The notes beneath the pieces were generated by a model. The model was given only the letters and a program-made list of their open reading frames with translations, ran no database searches and had not been told where the DNA came from. From positions 124,001 through 188,000 of the forward strand of contig NZ_VFEU01000006.1 of the NCBI RefSeq assembly GCF_007858255.1: 64,000 nt of DNA, written 5' to 3'. Shown one piece after another: positions 27,709 to 36,527 of the stretch; position 1 is the stretch's first letter, and each line of letters opens with the position of its first letter. Made by a program: the position numbers and the translations under genes. The DNA is from Pseudomonas rhodesiae. GTDB lineage: Bacteria > Pseudomonadota > Gammaproteobacteria > Pseudomonadales > Pseudomonadaceae.

Positions 27709-28369
27709 AACCGGAACCTCGTACCGTGCGGATCAGCGGCGTGAGGCCCGGTGGGTCGATTTTCTTGCGCAGGCGTCCGATGTGCACATCGATCAGGTTG
27801 GTGCCGGGGTCGAAGTGATAGCCCCAGACTTCCTCGAAGATCATCATCCGCGACAGGATCTGCCCGGTGTTGCGCATCAGGAATTCCAGCAGTTTGTATT
27901 CGGTGGGCAGCAGAGTCAGCGGCTGATCGGCGCGACTGGCTTCGCGGCTGATCAGGTTCAACTCCAGGTCGGCCACGCGCAAGGCGGTCTCGAATTCCTT
28001 GACCGTGCTTTTGCGGCGCAGCAGTACTTCGACGCGGGCGGCCATTTCATCGGAAGCGAACGGCTTGGTCAGGTAGTCATCGCCCCCGGCGCGCAGGCCG
28101 CGCACGCGTTCATCGACGTCGGAGAGGGCGCTGATCATCAGGATCGGCGTCGATACTCCAATGGTGCGCAGGGTGGTGACGATGGCCAGGCCATCCAGTT
28201 CCGGGAGCATACGGTCCAGGGTGATCAGGTCGTAATCACCACTCACGGCGCGGACCAGGCCTTCGCGGCCGTTGTCCACCCAATCAACCTCCAGTCCATG
28301 GCTACTCAGCTCGGCGACAATCTCGCGGGCCGTTACGGCGTCATCCTCGATGGTCAAAATGCGGGTCAT
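27686..28369 (-). CDS. OmpR-family response regulator
   Basis: Partner of the kinase just downstream, about 227 residues. The receiver domain has the acidic pair in TIEDD, the phosphorylated aspartate in ITLDRMLPELDGL (about 51), and the lysine in YLTKPF. The C-terminal winged helix (PTEYKLLEFLMRNTGQILSR ... NLIDVHIGRLRKKID) binds DNA. The start MTRILTIEDD is preferred to MPMTRI two codons earlier from spacing to an AGG. Target genes cannot be read from the sequence. Confidence 0.92.
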   Translation of the reverse strand: MTRILTIEDDAVTAREIVAELSSHGLEVDWVDNGREGLVRAVSGDYDLITLDRMLPELDGLAIVTTLRTIGVSTPILMISALSDVDERVRGLRAGGDDYLTKPFASDEMAARVEVLLRRKSTVKEFETALRVADLELNLISREASRADQPLTLLPTEYKLLEFLMRNTGQILSRMMIFEEVWGYHFDPGTNLIDVHIGRLRKKIDPPGLTPLIRTVRGSGYVIAEPL

Positions 28370-28658
28370 AGGCATACCTGGCGAGCGATTCACACTAGAA
28401 GTGAGGCATTTTGCCAAGAATTGGCTGAATGCTTCCTAAATAAAACTTCATGTAGGCAAACCGAGCTCCCTCCCATGACGGAATGCAATACGCCCGCCCT
28501 GATTGAGCGTTTCTTGCAAGTTGCATGGTCTTAGGAAGTTCAACTTATCTAACCTGTTGAAAATAATAGGGTTTTATTTTTCATGCGACTGGCACGGGGC
28601 CTGCACTGTCCCTTTTGAGACTTGTAACACTATTTTTCCTGCCGGGAGCAAAACAACA

Positions 28659-29552
28659 ATGATCACACCTTCAACCACGCTGCAAGAATCGAGCGCGCGC
28701 TCCGGGGTTTCCTGGGGGGCGATTTTTGCCGGCGCCGCTGCGGCGGCTGCACTCTCATTGATTCTGGTGTTGCTGGGCTTTGGCCTGGGCTTCTCGGCCG
28801 TTTCGCCGTGGGCCAATAGCGGCGTCAGCGCCAAGGGGCTGGGCATTTCCACAATTGTCTGGCTGGCGTTTACCCAGATCGTCGCGGCAGGGTTGGGCGG
28901 TTATATCGCCGGCCGTCTGCGGGTGAAGTGGGCCAATATGCATGGCGATGAGGTGTACTTTCGCGACACCGCCCATGGCTTCCTGGCCTGGGCCGTGGCC
29001 ACGTTGATCACCGCCACTCTGGTGGTCAGTTCGGTCAGCAGTGTGGTCGGTGGCGGCGTGCAAGCCAGCGCCAGTGTGGCCTCGGGTGCGGTGCAAGCCG
29101 CCGGCAGCGCAGCGCAGGGCGTCAAGGGTGATGACTTCGGTTATTACGTCGACAGCCTGTTCCGCGATGACCGCCCAGCCGCCGTCAGCGATGACGCCGC
29201 CCATGCCGTTGTAGCGCGCATTTTTGCCCGCACCCTGAGCAATGACGGCCAACTCGCCGCCGAAGACCGTGCCTATCTGGCCCAGTTGATCAGCCAGCGC
29301 ACCAACCTCAGCCAGGCCGATGCCGAAGCGCGCATCGACAAGGTCTACGGCGACGCCCGTAAAGCCGTCGAAGACGCCAAGCTCAAAGCCAAGCAAGCCG
29401 CTGACACCGCCGCCAAAGTCGCTGCCTGGACTGCACTGTGGATGTTCGTCGCGCTGCTGATCGGGGCCTTCTTCGCCAGCTTCGCCGCGACCTTCGGCGG
29501 CCGCCGTCGCGATGCCGTGGTGTATGTCGAAACCGAACATTACGTCCGTTAA
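28659..29552 (+). CDS. Conserved membrane protein with alanine/glycine-rich core
   Basis: Unassigned inner-membrane protein of 297 residues. It has an N-terminal membrane hairpin (about 19-45), further segments at about 60-82 and 106-130, a small-residue-rich stretch (GGGVQASASVASGAVQAAGSAAQG), a soluble middle (about 150-250, many Asp/Ala/Arg, ending in a coiled-coil-like run of KAVEDAKLKAKQAADTAAK) and a last membrane segment (about 260-280). Upstream of the ATG is GGGAGC. A tiny membrane peptide gene follows 15 bases later. A role in envelope stress or osmotic response would be a guess. Confidence 0.8.
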   Translation: MITPSTTLQESSARSGVSWGAIFAGAAAAAALSLILVLLGFGLGFSAVSPWANSGVSAKGLGISTIVWLAFTQIVAAGLGGYIAGRLRVKWANMHGDEVYFRDTAHGFLAWAVATLITATLVVSSVSSVVGGGVQASASVASGAVQAAGSAAQGVKGDDFGYYVDSLFRDDRPAAVSDDAAHAVVARIFARTLSNDGQLAAEDRAYLAQLISQRTNLSQADAEARIDKVYGDARKAVEDAKLKAKQAADTAAKVAAWTALWMFVALLIGAFFASFAATFGGRRRDAVVYVETEHYVR

Positions 29553-29567
29553 TTCAAGGAGAAAACA

Positions 29568-29642
29568 ATGCGCTCATTACTGCTGTGGTTCCTCGGCGTG
29601 CCTATCCCGGTCATCATCCTGATCGCGATCTTCATGCACTAA
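29568..29642 (+). CDS. 24-residue single-span membrane peptide
   Basis: Too short for usual gene calling. An ATG with an excellent ribosome site (AAGGAG, six bases upstream) opens a 24-codon frame. The product begins MRSLLLWFLG, continues VPIPVIILIAIF and ends MH: one hydrophobic span with a single arginine at the N-terminal side. It lies 15 bases after the stop of the 297-residue membrane protein, so the two likely share a transcript. Its TAA shares bases with the stop of the convergent exporter gene. I infer an accessory subunit of the preceding membrane protein or an independent small membrane protein. Confidence 0.65.
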   Translation: MRSLLLWFLGVPIPVIILIAIFMH

Positions 29643-30874
29643 ACCCGAGTTCGGCTCGGAACCTCGTGGGAGGGCGCTTGCGCCCTCCCACTTTGCTTTG
29701 GGTGGAGCGTCATCCAGGTCGCCACCAGCAAAATACTGGCGACGCCTGTCATGATCAGCAAGGGCTGCGAGGTGCCGTCCGATAACCAACCGGTGATCCC
29801 ACTGCTTATGGCGGTGAGGAACATCTGGATGAAGAAGAACAGTCCCGAGGCGGTGCCGGCAATCGCGCCATAGGGCTGCAACACCGACAGTTGGCACGCC
29901 GGAATCACCAATCCTACCGACACCATAATCACCACCATCGGCAGTACGATCGCTAGCCATTGTTGCGCCCATGCGCTTGTGGTGACGGCGAGCAGAACGC
30001 TGCCTGCCACGTTCAATGCGATGGCTGCGCTGATCAATCGGTCCGCTTCAAAGCGCAGCACCAGTCGACGAAACAGATTCGCTCCCAGCATATAGCCGCT
30101 GATCGTTGCCGCGAACACCAGCGCATAGGCCGTGGCGGATAAGCCAAAGCCCCGTTGCAGCAGCGCCGATGACTCACTGATAAAGGGAAAATACGTGCTG
30201 TAAACGCAGCCGATGGCCAGCGCGTAACGCAGGAAATAGCGGTCGCGCAGCAACTGCCCATACAGACCCAGCAGATTACCCGGTGGCGTAGCGGCTACGT
30301 GCGCCGGGCGGGTTTCCGGCAGGCGGCGATACACCGCCCCATACAACAGCGCACCGATCACGCCCAACAGCAGAAACAAGCCACGCCACCCAAACCACGG
30401 CAGCAACAGGCTGCCCACTACCGGCGCGGCCATCGGCGACACCGCCATCGCCATGGAGATCAGCCCCAGCAGGCGTGCCTGTTCGTTGCGGTCGAAGTGA
30501 TCGCGCACGATCACGCGGCCAATCACCGTGGTGCAGCAGCCGCCCAGCGCCTGAAACAACCGCGCGGTTATCAGCACGGCCAGGCTATCGGACAAGGCGC
30601 AGGCCAAGGTGGCCAGCCCATACAGCGCCAGTCCCGCCAGTAACACCGGGCGACGGCCGAAGCGATCGGTCAGCGGGCCGCTGACCAGCAGGGAAATGGC
30701 CGAACCGAGGGTGTACAGCGTGAGGGTCAATTGCAGCTGACTGTCGCTGGCCTGAAAGTAATCGGCCATGGCTGGCAGTGCTGGCAGGTGCATGTCCAGG
30801 GTGATGCGCGGCAGGCCGATCAATACTGTCAGCAGCACCAGCCAGGAACCCAGGGAAAGAGCACGTTGAGTCAT
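29639..30874 (-). CDS. Bcr/CflA-type major facilitator drug exporter
   Basis: Twelve-span drug:H+ antiporter of about 411 residues. Family marks are LPALPAMADYF with the following QLQLTLTLYTLGSAISLLVSGPLTDRFGRRP loop (motif A, residues about 50-66) and the paired domain structure. It is divergent from a MocR-type regulator, which probably controls it. The start MTQRALS (30874) is chosen over a TTG two codons earlier. Oddity: the last 17 or so codons (GRAQAPSHEVPSRTRV) run through a perfect 26-base palindrome, so the C-terminal tail looks like a later extension into a hairpin that normally lies between genes. Confidence 0.88.
   Translation of the reverse strand: MTQRALSLGSWLVLLTVLIGLPRITLDMHLPALPAMADYFQASDSQLQLTLTLYTLGSAISLLVSGPLTDRFGRRPVLLAGLALYGLATLACALSDSLAVLITARLFQALGGCCTTVIGRVIVRDHFDRNEQARLLGLISMAMAVSPMAAPVVGSLLLPWFGWRGLFLLLGVIGALLYGAVYRRLPETRPAHVAATPPGNLLGLYGQLLRDRYFLRYALAIGCVYSTYFPFISESSALLQRGFGLSATAYALVFAATISGYMLGANLFRRLVLRFEADRLISAAIALNVAGSVLLAVTTSAWAQQWLAIVLPMVVIMVSVGLVIPACQLSVLQPYGAIAGTASGLFFFIQMFLTAISSGITGWLSDGTSQPLLIMTGVASILLVATWMTLHPKQSGRAQAPSHEVPSRTRV
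29666..29691. repeat. Perfect 26-base palindrome inside the end of the exporter gene
   Basis: GTGGGAGGGCGC and its exact inverse are separated by TT. It belongs to the REP-like hairpin class seen elsewhere in the window and lies just past the 24-residue peptide stop, where it can also terminate or protect that plus-strand message. Confidence 0.75.
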
Positions 30875-30966
30875 GGGCAAGCTCGTGGGAGTAAGTGGAG
30901 CCAGAACTCTATCGGCTTTGTGGTTTAATCCTGTGGGCCACTTATGCCAAAAAAGAATGGACCACT

Positions 30967-32382
30967 ATGAGCCGAGGTAAAGCTGCATCCGCCCTTGATC
31001 TGCCACGCCCCGACACGCTGGACGCGGGTAAACAGCAGGGCGCGTACGAGGCATTGCGCGCGGCGATCCTCAACCGGCAATTGCCGGCGGGCAGTCGTTT
31101 GCCGTCCACGCGCAGCCTGGCCGAGCGGTGGCGGGTGTCCCGCGGCACGTTGGAAACTGCGTATGAACGTTTGCAGGAGGAAGGGTATGTGCAGCGCATC
31201 GCGGGGTCCGGCACGCGCGTGTGTGCGGTGATCCCCGAACACTTTATCGCGGCGCCGAGGCCACACCACATGCCGCGTCGCCCGGTACAGCCGGACCGCC
31301 CGTACGCGGACGTGCAAAGTCATGTGCCTTTCGTCGCAAGGCGTCCGGATGCCGGCCTGTTCGACATGAAAGCCTGGGCCCGCTGCCTGTCTCGTGGGCT
31401 GTTGGCGGCGGGGCCAGGCGCGCTGGAAGCGTCCCATCCAGCGGGCGTGCCGGAGCTGCGTACCCAGATCGCCGACTACCTGCGCCGGCATCGCGGGATG
31501 CACTGCGAGGCAGATGAAGTGATTGTCACCACCGGTATTCGACATGCCCTCGATTTGATTGCGCGCACACTGCTCAACCCTGGCGACACGGCGTGTGTCG
31601 AAGACCCTGGCTACCCACCGGCACGACGCTTGTTTGAGCTGGCCGGCGCTGGCGTACAGGCGGTGCCGGTCAGCGCTGATGGCCTCGACACCACCCAGCT
31701 GCCCGACGTTGCGCGCCTGGTCTACGTGACACCGGCCCACCAGGCGCCGCTGGGCATGACCCTGTCGGTATCACGCCGTCTGGCCTTGCTGGACTGGGCC
31801 GCACGTGCGCAGGCATGGGTGGTCGAGGACGATTACGACAGCGAATACAATTATCAGAGCGCGCCGCTGGCCGCACTCAAAGCTCTGGATTCCGGCGACC
31901 GGGTGATTTACTGCGGTAGCTTCAACAAAAATCTGTTCCCTGGCTTGCGGGTGGGCTTCATGGTGGTGCCCAAGGCGCTGCGCCGGTCGCTGCTACGCAC
32001 TCTGCACCTCACCGGGCATTCGGTCGGCGCCAGTGATCAATTGGGCTTGGTGGAGCTACTTGGCAGTGGGGCGTTTGTGCGTCATCTGCGGGCTTCACGC
32101 CAGGCTTATCTGGCCCGTCGCGATACGTTGCTCGAATGCCTCGGCGGCCACGGCAGCGTCACTGGCCAGCAGGCTGGGCTGCACTTTGTGTTGTGGCTGC
32201 CGACAGGAACTGAAGAAGCGGACTTCTGTGCACGGGCGGCATCTGTCGGACTCACGCTGCAACCGCTGGGCGCGTTCTGTCATGAGGCGAGGTTGCCGCC
32301 GGCGGTGATCATTGGCTACACCGCGCTGACCTTGGCGCAGATTCGCTATCACGGTCGGGCACTGGCGGCATTGTGTCAGTGA
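30967..32382 (+). CDS. MocR-family (GntR-aminotransferase fusion) regulator
   Basis: Regulator of 471 residues with an N-terminal winged-helix GntR domain (QGAYEALRAAILNRQLPAGSRLPSTRSLAERWRVSRGTLETAYERLQEEGYV) joined to a fold-type I aminotransferase-like domain. The cofactor lysine is in CGSFNKNLFPGLRVGF (near residue 320), so PLP binding is expected. The frame is open 24 codons upstream, but MSRGKAAS is the usual start region for the family. The 92-base gap to the divergent exporter holds short repeated GCCACTTATG/ACCACTATG elements just before the start, possible direct-repeat binding sites. The likely target is the exporter and itself. Confidence 0.88.
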   Translation: MSRGKAASALDLPRPDTLDAGKQQGAYEALRAAILNRQLPAGSRLPSTRSLAERWRVSRGTLETAYERLQEEGYVQRIAGSGTRVCAVIPEHFIAAPRPHHMPRRPVQPDRPYADVQSHVPFVARRPDAGLFDMKAWARCLSRGLLAAGPGALEASHPAGVPELRTQIADYLRRHRGMHCEADEVIVTTGIRHALDLIARTLLNPGDTACVEDPGYPPARRLFELAGAGVQAVPVSADGLDTTQLPDVARLVYVTPAHQAPLGMTLSVSRRLALLDWAARAQAWVVEDDYDSEYNYQSAPLAALKALDSGDRVIYCGSFNKNLFPGLRVGFMVVPKALRRSLLRTLHLTGHSVGASDQLGLVELLGSGAFVRHLRASRQAYLARRDTLLECLGGHGSVTGQQAGLHFVLWLPTGTEEADFCARAASVGLTLQPLGAFCHEARLPPAVIIGYTALTLAQIRYHGRALAALCQ

Positions 32383-32401
32383 GCAGGGGCGGGCCGCGAG
32401 G

Positions 32402-33310
32402 TCAGTCTTCGAACCCGACCTGCTCGTGAATCTCGTCCACTTTCAATTCCAGGCGGTACGCCACCGCAATGAACAGCGCCTGGCACAGGCACAGCGTGGC
32501 GCTCAGTGAGCGGAATGCGAACGAAGAACCCTCGTTTACCAGCAGCACCGCGTTGGCCCGCTTGGCCAGGGGCGAGAGGTTGCTGTCGGTGATGATCAGG
32601 GTCTTGGCCTGGTGGTGCTGGGCGATACGCAGGCAGTGCTGGGTTTCTTTGCCGTAGGGCGTGAAGCTGATGGCGATCACCAGGTCATTGGCGCGCACGC
32701 TGCGCATCTGCTCGCGGTAGCTGCCTCCCAGGCCGGAGATCAGGTGGATGCGCTTGTTGGTGTGCTGCAGGTTGTAGACCAGGTAGTCGGCCACCGCGAA
32801 GGAGCGGCGCACGCCGACCACGTAGATGTTGTCGGCATTGACCACCAGGTCCACAGCTTTTTCGAACATTGCGTCGTCCAGCTCCAGCCCCAGACGCTCG
32901 ATGCCGGACAGGGTGGCATTCACGCACTCGCGCGCCAGGTCGCCGCCGCTGGCCTTCTGCGACTTGTTGGCGATCATGCTGCGGATGCGCTGCTGGTAAT
33001 TCTGCACCGGGGTGGTTTTGTGGGTGTAAGCCTCGCGGAACAGCGCCTGCATCTCACTGAACCCGCTGAACCCGAAACGCTGGGAAAAACGCACGATGGC
33101 CGAGGGGTGCACTTCGCATTCGCGGGCAATGTCGCTGATACGGTCGACCATGATGCGGTCGCTTTGCTGGCTCATATAGCTGGCGATGCGTTTGAGCTGG
33201 CGCGGCAGGCTTTCGTATTCGTCGGTAATCAGCTGCAACAGGCGTTCGGCATTGATCGGAGGGCTGGCGATGGTGTCTTCCAGGGAGGTCTCGGGATCGG
33301 TGCGGGACAT
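32402..33310 (-). CDS. iolR: RpiR-family regulator of inositol catabolism
   Basis: Transcription factor of about 302 residues: an N-terminal RpiR-type helix-turn-helix (LPRQLKRIASYMSQQSDRIMVDRISDIARECEVHPSAIVRFSQRFGFSGFSEMQ) and a C-terminal SIS sugar-phosphate-binding domain (VVGVRRSFAVADYLVYNLQ ... AISFTPYGKET). It is divergent from iolC, and the space between contains a strong palindrome (33457-33472) matched upstream of the inositol transporter. In the family it represses iol genes until an inositol-derived ligand is present. Start MSRTDPE has AAGGA six bases upstream. Confidence 0.88.
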   Translation of the reverse strand: MSRTDPETSLEDTIASPPINAERLLQLITDEYESLPRQLKRIASYMSQQSDRIMVDRISDIARECEVHPSAIVRFSQRFGFSGFSEMQALFREAYTHKTTPVQNYQQRIRSMIANKSQKASGGDLARECVNATLSGIERLGLELDDAMFEKAVDLVVNADNIYVVGVRRSFAVADYLVYNLQHTNKRIHLISGLGGSYREQMRSVRANDLVIAISFTPYGKETQHCLRIAQHHQAKTLIITDSNLSPLAKRANAVLLVNEGSSFAFRSLSATLCLCQALFIAVAYRLELKVDEIHEQVGFED

Positions 33311-33456
33311 GGGCAATCCTTCTGGCGTGTTCGTCTGTTGCGCTGATGGGTGGCGTCAGTCTACAGGGTAGGCGCAAAAAAATACCCCGACATCACGGCC
33401 GGTGTGGCGTGCTGAAACGATGCACGCCGGCTAGGGAGACCATTATGCCGGGTTAT

Positions 33457-33501
33457 TGGAAAAAATATTCCACTAAAAATAAATATGGAATAAATATTGA
33501 T
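33457..33501. promoter_or_regulatory. Proposed IolR operator region upstream of iolC
   Basis: TGGAA-AAAATA-TTCCA (33457-33472) is a 16-base palindrome. A weaker second copy follows (TGGAA-TAAATA-TTGAT, 33486-33501) 29 bases on, nearly three helical turns. The same TGGAA-N6-TTCCA pattern precedes the transporter genes, which points to one regulator. Confidence 0.65.
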
Positions 33502-33594
33502 TGGTGCCGCTGAACGTTCTAGTCTGCTCCACCAAGAGCGTTTGCCGTCGCCACGGCGGCACAACGCAGGCTGATAAAAATAACAGGAGCCAGC

Positions 33595-35532
33595 ATGGGC
33601 CAGACTCGTTTTGCCAGTGGGCGTCAATTGGATCTGATTTGCCTCGGGCGCCTGGGCGTCGACCTCTATGCACAGCAAGTCGGTGCACGGCTTGAGGACG
33701 TGTCCAGTTTCGCCAAGTACCTCGGCGGTTCCTCCGCCAATATCGCTTTCGGCACCGCGCGGCTGGGGCTCAAGTCGGCGATGCTCAGCCGCGTGGGCGA
33801 CGACCATATGGGGCGCTTCCTGGTGGAATCCCTGGCGCGCGAAGGGTGCGATGTCAGCGGCATCAAGGTCGACCCGGAACGCCTCACCGCCTTGGTGTTG
33901 CTGGGCCTCAAGGACCGCGAAACCTTCCCCCTGGTGTTCTACCGCGAAAACTGCGCCGACATGGCCCTGCGCGCTGAAGACATCAATGAAGCCTTTATCG
34001 CTTCCAGCAAGGCGCTGTTGATCACCGGCACGCATTTCTCCACCGACGGCGTGTACAAGGCCAGCATCCAGGCCCTGGATTACGCGGCCAAACATAACGT
34101 CAAACGTGTGCTCGATATCGACTACCGCCCTGTGCTGTGGGGGCTGGCCGGCAAGGCCGACGGCGAAACCCGCTTCGTCGCCGACCGCAATGTCAGCCAG
34201 CATGTGCAGAACATCCTGCCGCGCTTCGATCTGATCGTCGGCACCGAAGAAGAGTTTTTGATTGCGGGCGGTAGCGAGGATTTGCTCACGGCCTTGCGCA
34301 CGGTGCGCGAGCTGACCCCGGCGACGCTGGTGGTCAAGCTCGGCCCGCAAGGGTGCACGGTGATCCACGGCGCGATCCCGGCGCGCTTGGAAGACGGTGC
34401 GATCTACCCCGGCGTGCGGGTGGAAGTGCTCAACGTACTGGGGGCCGGCGATGCCTTTATGTCGGGCTTTCTCAGCGGGTGGCTGAATGACGCCAGCGAC
34501 GAGCGTTGCAGCCAGTTGGCCAATGCCTGCGGCGGTCTGGTTGTATCGCGCCATGCCTGCGCGCCGGCCATGCCCACGCCGGCGGAGTTGGATTACCTGT
34601 TCAGCAGCCCCGTGCCGATCACCCGGCCCGATCAGGACGAGACCCTGCAACGCCTGCACCGGGTGACGGTGCCGCGCAAACAGTGGAAGCAGCTGTTTAT
34701 CTTCGCCTTCGACCATCGCTGGCAATTGGTGGACCTGGCCCAACGCGGTGGCCAGGACCCCGCGCGCATCAGCGACATCAAGCAGTTGTTTATCCAGGCC
34801 GTCGAACGGGTGGAGCGCAAGCTCGCCGAGCAGGGCGTGGAGGCCGATGTGGGCCTGCTCGCCGACCAGCGCTTTGGCCAGGACGCACTCAATGCGGCCA
34901 GCGGGCGCGGCTGGTGGATCGCGCGGCCGGTGGAAGTGCAGAACTCGCGGCCGCTGGCCTTCGAGCATGGCAGGTCCATCGGCAGCAACCTGATCGCCTG
35001 GCCCCAGGAGCAGATCATCAAGTGCCTGGTGCAGTTTCATCCCGACGATGAGCCCTTGCTGCGCCTGGAGCAGGAAGCACAACTCAAGGCGGTGTACGAC
35101 GCCTCCCTGGTCAGCGGCCATGAGCTGTTGCTGGAAGTCATCCCACCCAAGGATCACCCATCCACCTACCCGGATGTGCTCTACCGCAGCCTCAAGCGCC
35201 TGTACAACCTGGGTATCTACCCGGCGTGGTGGAAGATTGAGGCGCAGTCGGCCGAAGACTGGAAAAAACTCGATGAGCTGATCCAGGAACGCGACCCGTA
35301 CTGCCGTGGTGTGGTGCTGCTGGGTCTGAATGCCTCGGCCGAATGCCTGGCGAGCGGGTTCCAGCAGGCCAGTCAGAGCACGACGTGTCGAGGGTTTGCG
35401 GTGGGCCGCACGATCTTTCAGGAACCCAGCCGTTTGTGGATGGCGGGAGAGATCGATGATGAGACCCTGATTCAGCAAGTGCAGGCGACCTTCGAACAAC
35501 TGATCAACGCCTGGCGCAGCGCGCGAACCTGA
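33595..35532 (+). CDS. iolC: Fused 5-dehydro-2-deoxygluconokinase and DUF2090 aldolase-like protein
   Basis: Bifunctional-looking protein of 645 residues. Residues 1-325 are a PfkB-type kinase (YLGGSSANIAFGTARLG substrate site, GAGDAF catalytic motif near 282) that phosphorylates 5-dehydro-2-deoxygluconate. Residues about 345-640 are a DUF2090 domain (FIFAFDHRWQL ... LLLEVIPPK ... WWKIEAQ), related to class I aldolases. This fusion is common in proteobacterial iol clusters and probably supplies the aldolase step (IolJ function), consistent with no separate iolJ in the window. AGGAG lies five bases before the ATG. First gene of iolCEBDG. Confidence 0.92.
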   Translation: MGQTRFASGRQLDLICLGRLGVDLYAQQVGARLEDVSSFAKYLGGSSANIAFGTARLGLKSAMLSRVGDDHMGRFLVESLAREGCDVSGIKVDPERLTALVLLGLKDRETFPLVFYRENCADMALRAEDINEAFIASSKALLITGTHFSTDGVYKASIQALDYAAKHNVKRVLDIDYRPVLWGLAGKADGETRFVADRNVSQHVQNILPRFDLIVGTEEEFLIAGGSEDLLTALRTVRELTPATLVVKLGPQGCTVIHGAIPARLEDGAIYPGVRVEVLNVLGAGDAFMSGFLSGWLNDASDERCSQLANACGGLVVSRHACAPAMPTPAELDYLFSSPVPITRPDQDETLQRLHRVTVPRKQWKQLFIFAFDHRWQLVDLAQRGGQDPARISDIKQLFIQAVERVERKLAEQGVEADVGLLADQRFGQDALNAASGRGWWIARPVEVQNSRPLAFEHGRSIGSNLIAWPQEQIIKCLVQFHPDDEPLLRLEQEAQLKAVYDASLVSGHELLLEVIPPKDHPSTYPDVLYRSLKRLYNLGIYPAWWKIEAQSAEDWKKLDELIQERDPYCRGVVLLGLNASAECLASGFQQASQSTTCRGFAVGRTIFQEPSRLWMAGEIDDETLIQQVQATFEQLINAWRSART

Positions 35533-35563
35533 CCACAGCTTTGAATGTGCGCTGCAATTCCAA

Positions 35564-35591
35564 TGTGGGAGGGGGCCAGCTCTCTCCCACA
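35564..35591. repeat. REP-like hairpin between iolC and iolE
   Basis: TGTGGGAG (35564-35571) pairs with CTCCCACA (35584-35591) and is followed by an A-rich stretch. It could tune expression between iolC and the downstream genes. Confidence 0.6.
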
Positions 35592-35636
35592 AAAAGCAGA
35601 ACTCAGTGATACCTGAAAAATAATAAAGGTGCAGCC

Positions 35637-36524
35637 ATGCCCGCAATCCGAATTGGCATCAACCCGATCTCCTGGAGCAACGACGACCTCCCGGCCCTGG
35701 GCGGTGAAACGCCGCTCAGCACCGCGCTGAGCGAAGGCAAGGACATCGGCTACGAAGGTTTCGAACTCAACGGCAAGTTCCCCAAGGACGCCAAAGGCGT
35801 CGGCGATGTGCTGCGGCCCTATGACCTGGCGCTGGTGTCGGGGTGGTATTCCAGTCGCCTGGCCCGGCGTTCGGTGGCCGAGGAGATCGAAGCCATCGCC
35901 GGCCATGTCGAGCTGCTCAAGCAGAACGGCGCCCATGTGCTGGTGTACGGCGAGGTGGCGGATTCTATCCAGGGCTCGCGCATTCGCCTGATCGAACGCC
36001 CGCGTTTCCACAGCGAACAGGCTTGGCAGGACTACGCCGACAAACTCACCGAACTGGCGCGCTTCACCCTGTCCCAGGGCGTGCGCCTGGCGTACCACCA
36101 CCATATGGGCGCTTACGTTGAGTCTCCTGAAGACATCGATCAACTGATGCAGCGCACCGGCCCGGAGGTCGGCCTGCTGTTCGATTCCGGCCATTGCTAC
36201 ATGGGCGGCGGCGAACCCATCGAAGTGCTGCGCAAACACATCGGGCGCATTTGCCATGTGCATTTCAAGGACGTGCGCAAGCCGGTGGTGCAGTTGGCGC
36301 GCAACCAGATGTGGAGCTTCCCAGACTGCATCGTCAACGGCACGTTCACCGTGCCCGGCGATGGCGATATCGACTTTGCCGAACTGCTGGATGCATTGAT
36401 GGCCGCGAAATATGAGGGCTGGCTGGTGGTGGAGGCCGAGCAGGACCCGGCCGTGGCGCCCAGCTATATCTATGCAAAAAAGGGCTACGACACCTTGCGT
36501 GCGCTTCTCAACGAGAGGACTTGA
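35637..36524 (+). CDS. iolE: Myo-inosose-2 dehydratase
   Basis: Dehydrates 2-keto-myo-inositol to the 3,5/4-trihydroxycyclohexane-1,2-dione, the second step of inositol breakdown. It is a 295-residue TIM barrel of the xylose-isomerase-like superfamily. The start region IRIGINPISWSNDD and the metal-site segments LAYHHHMGAYVE, LLFDSGHCYMGGG and HVHFKDVR are characteristic. It stands 104 bases after iolC beyond a hairpin, with an A-rich AATAATAA motif just upstream of the ribosome site. Confidence 0.93.
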   Translation: MPAIRIGINPISWSNDDLPALGGETPLSTALSEGKDIGYEGFELNGKFPKDAKGVGDVLRPYDLALVSGWYSSRLARRSVAEEIEAIAGHVELLKQNGAHVLVYGEVADSIQGSRIRLIERPRFHSEQAWQDYADKLTELARFTLSQGVRLAYHHHMGAYVESPEDIDQLMQRTGPEVGLLFDSGHCYMGGGEPIEVLRKHIGRICHVHFKDVRKPVVQLARNQMWSFPDCIVNGTFTVPGDGDIDFAELLDALMAAKYEGWLVVEAEQDPAVAPSYIYAKKGYDTLRALLNERT

Positions 36525-36527
36525 GTG

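Noticed and set aside
33361..35646. Minus-strand open frame of 761 codons
   Set aside because: Mirror of iolC, whose kinase and DUF2090 motifs are unambiguous.
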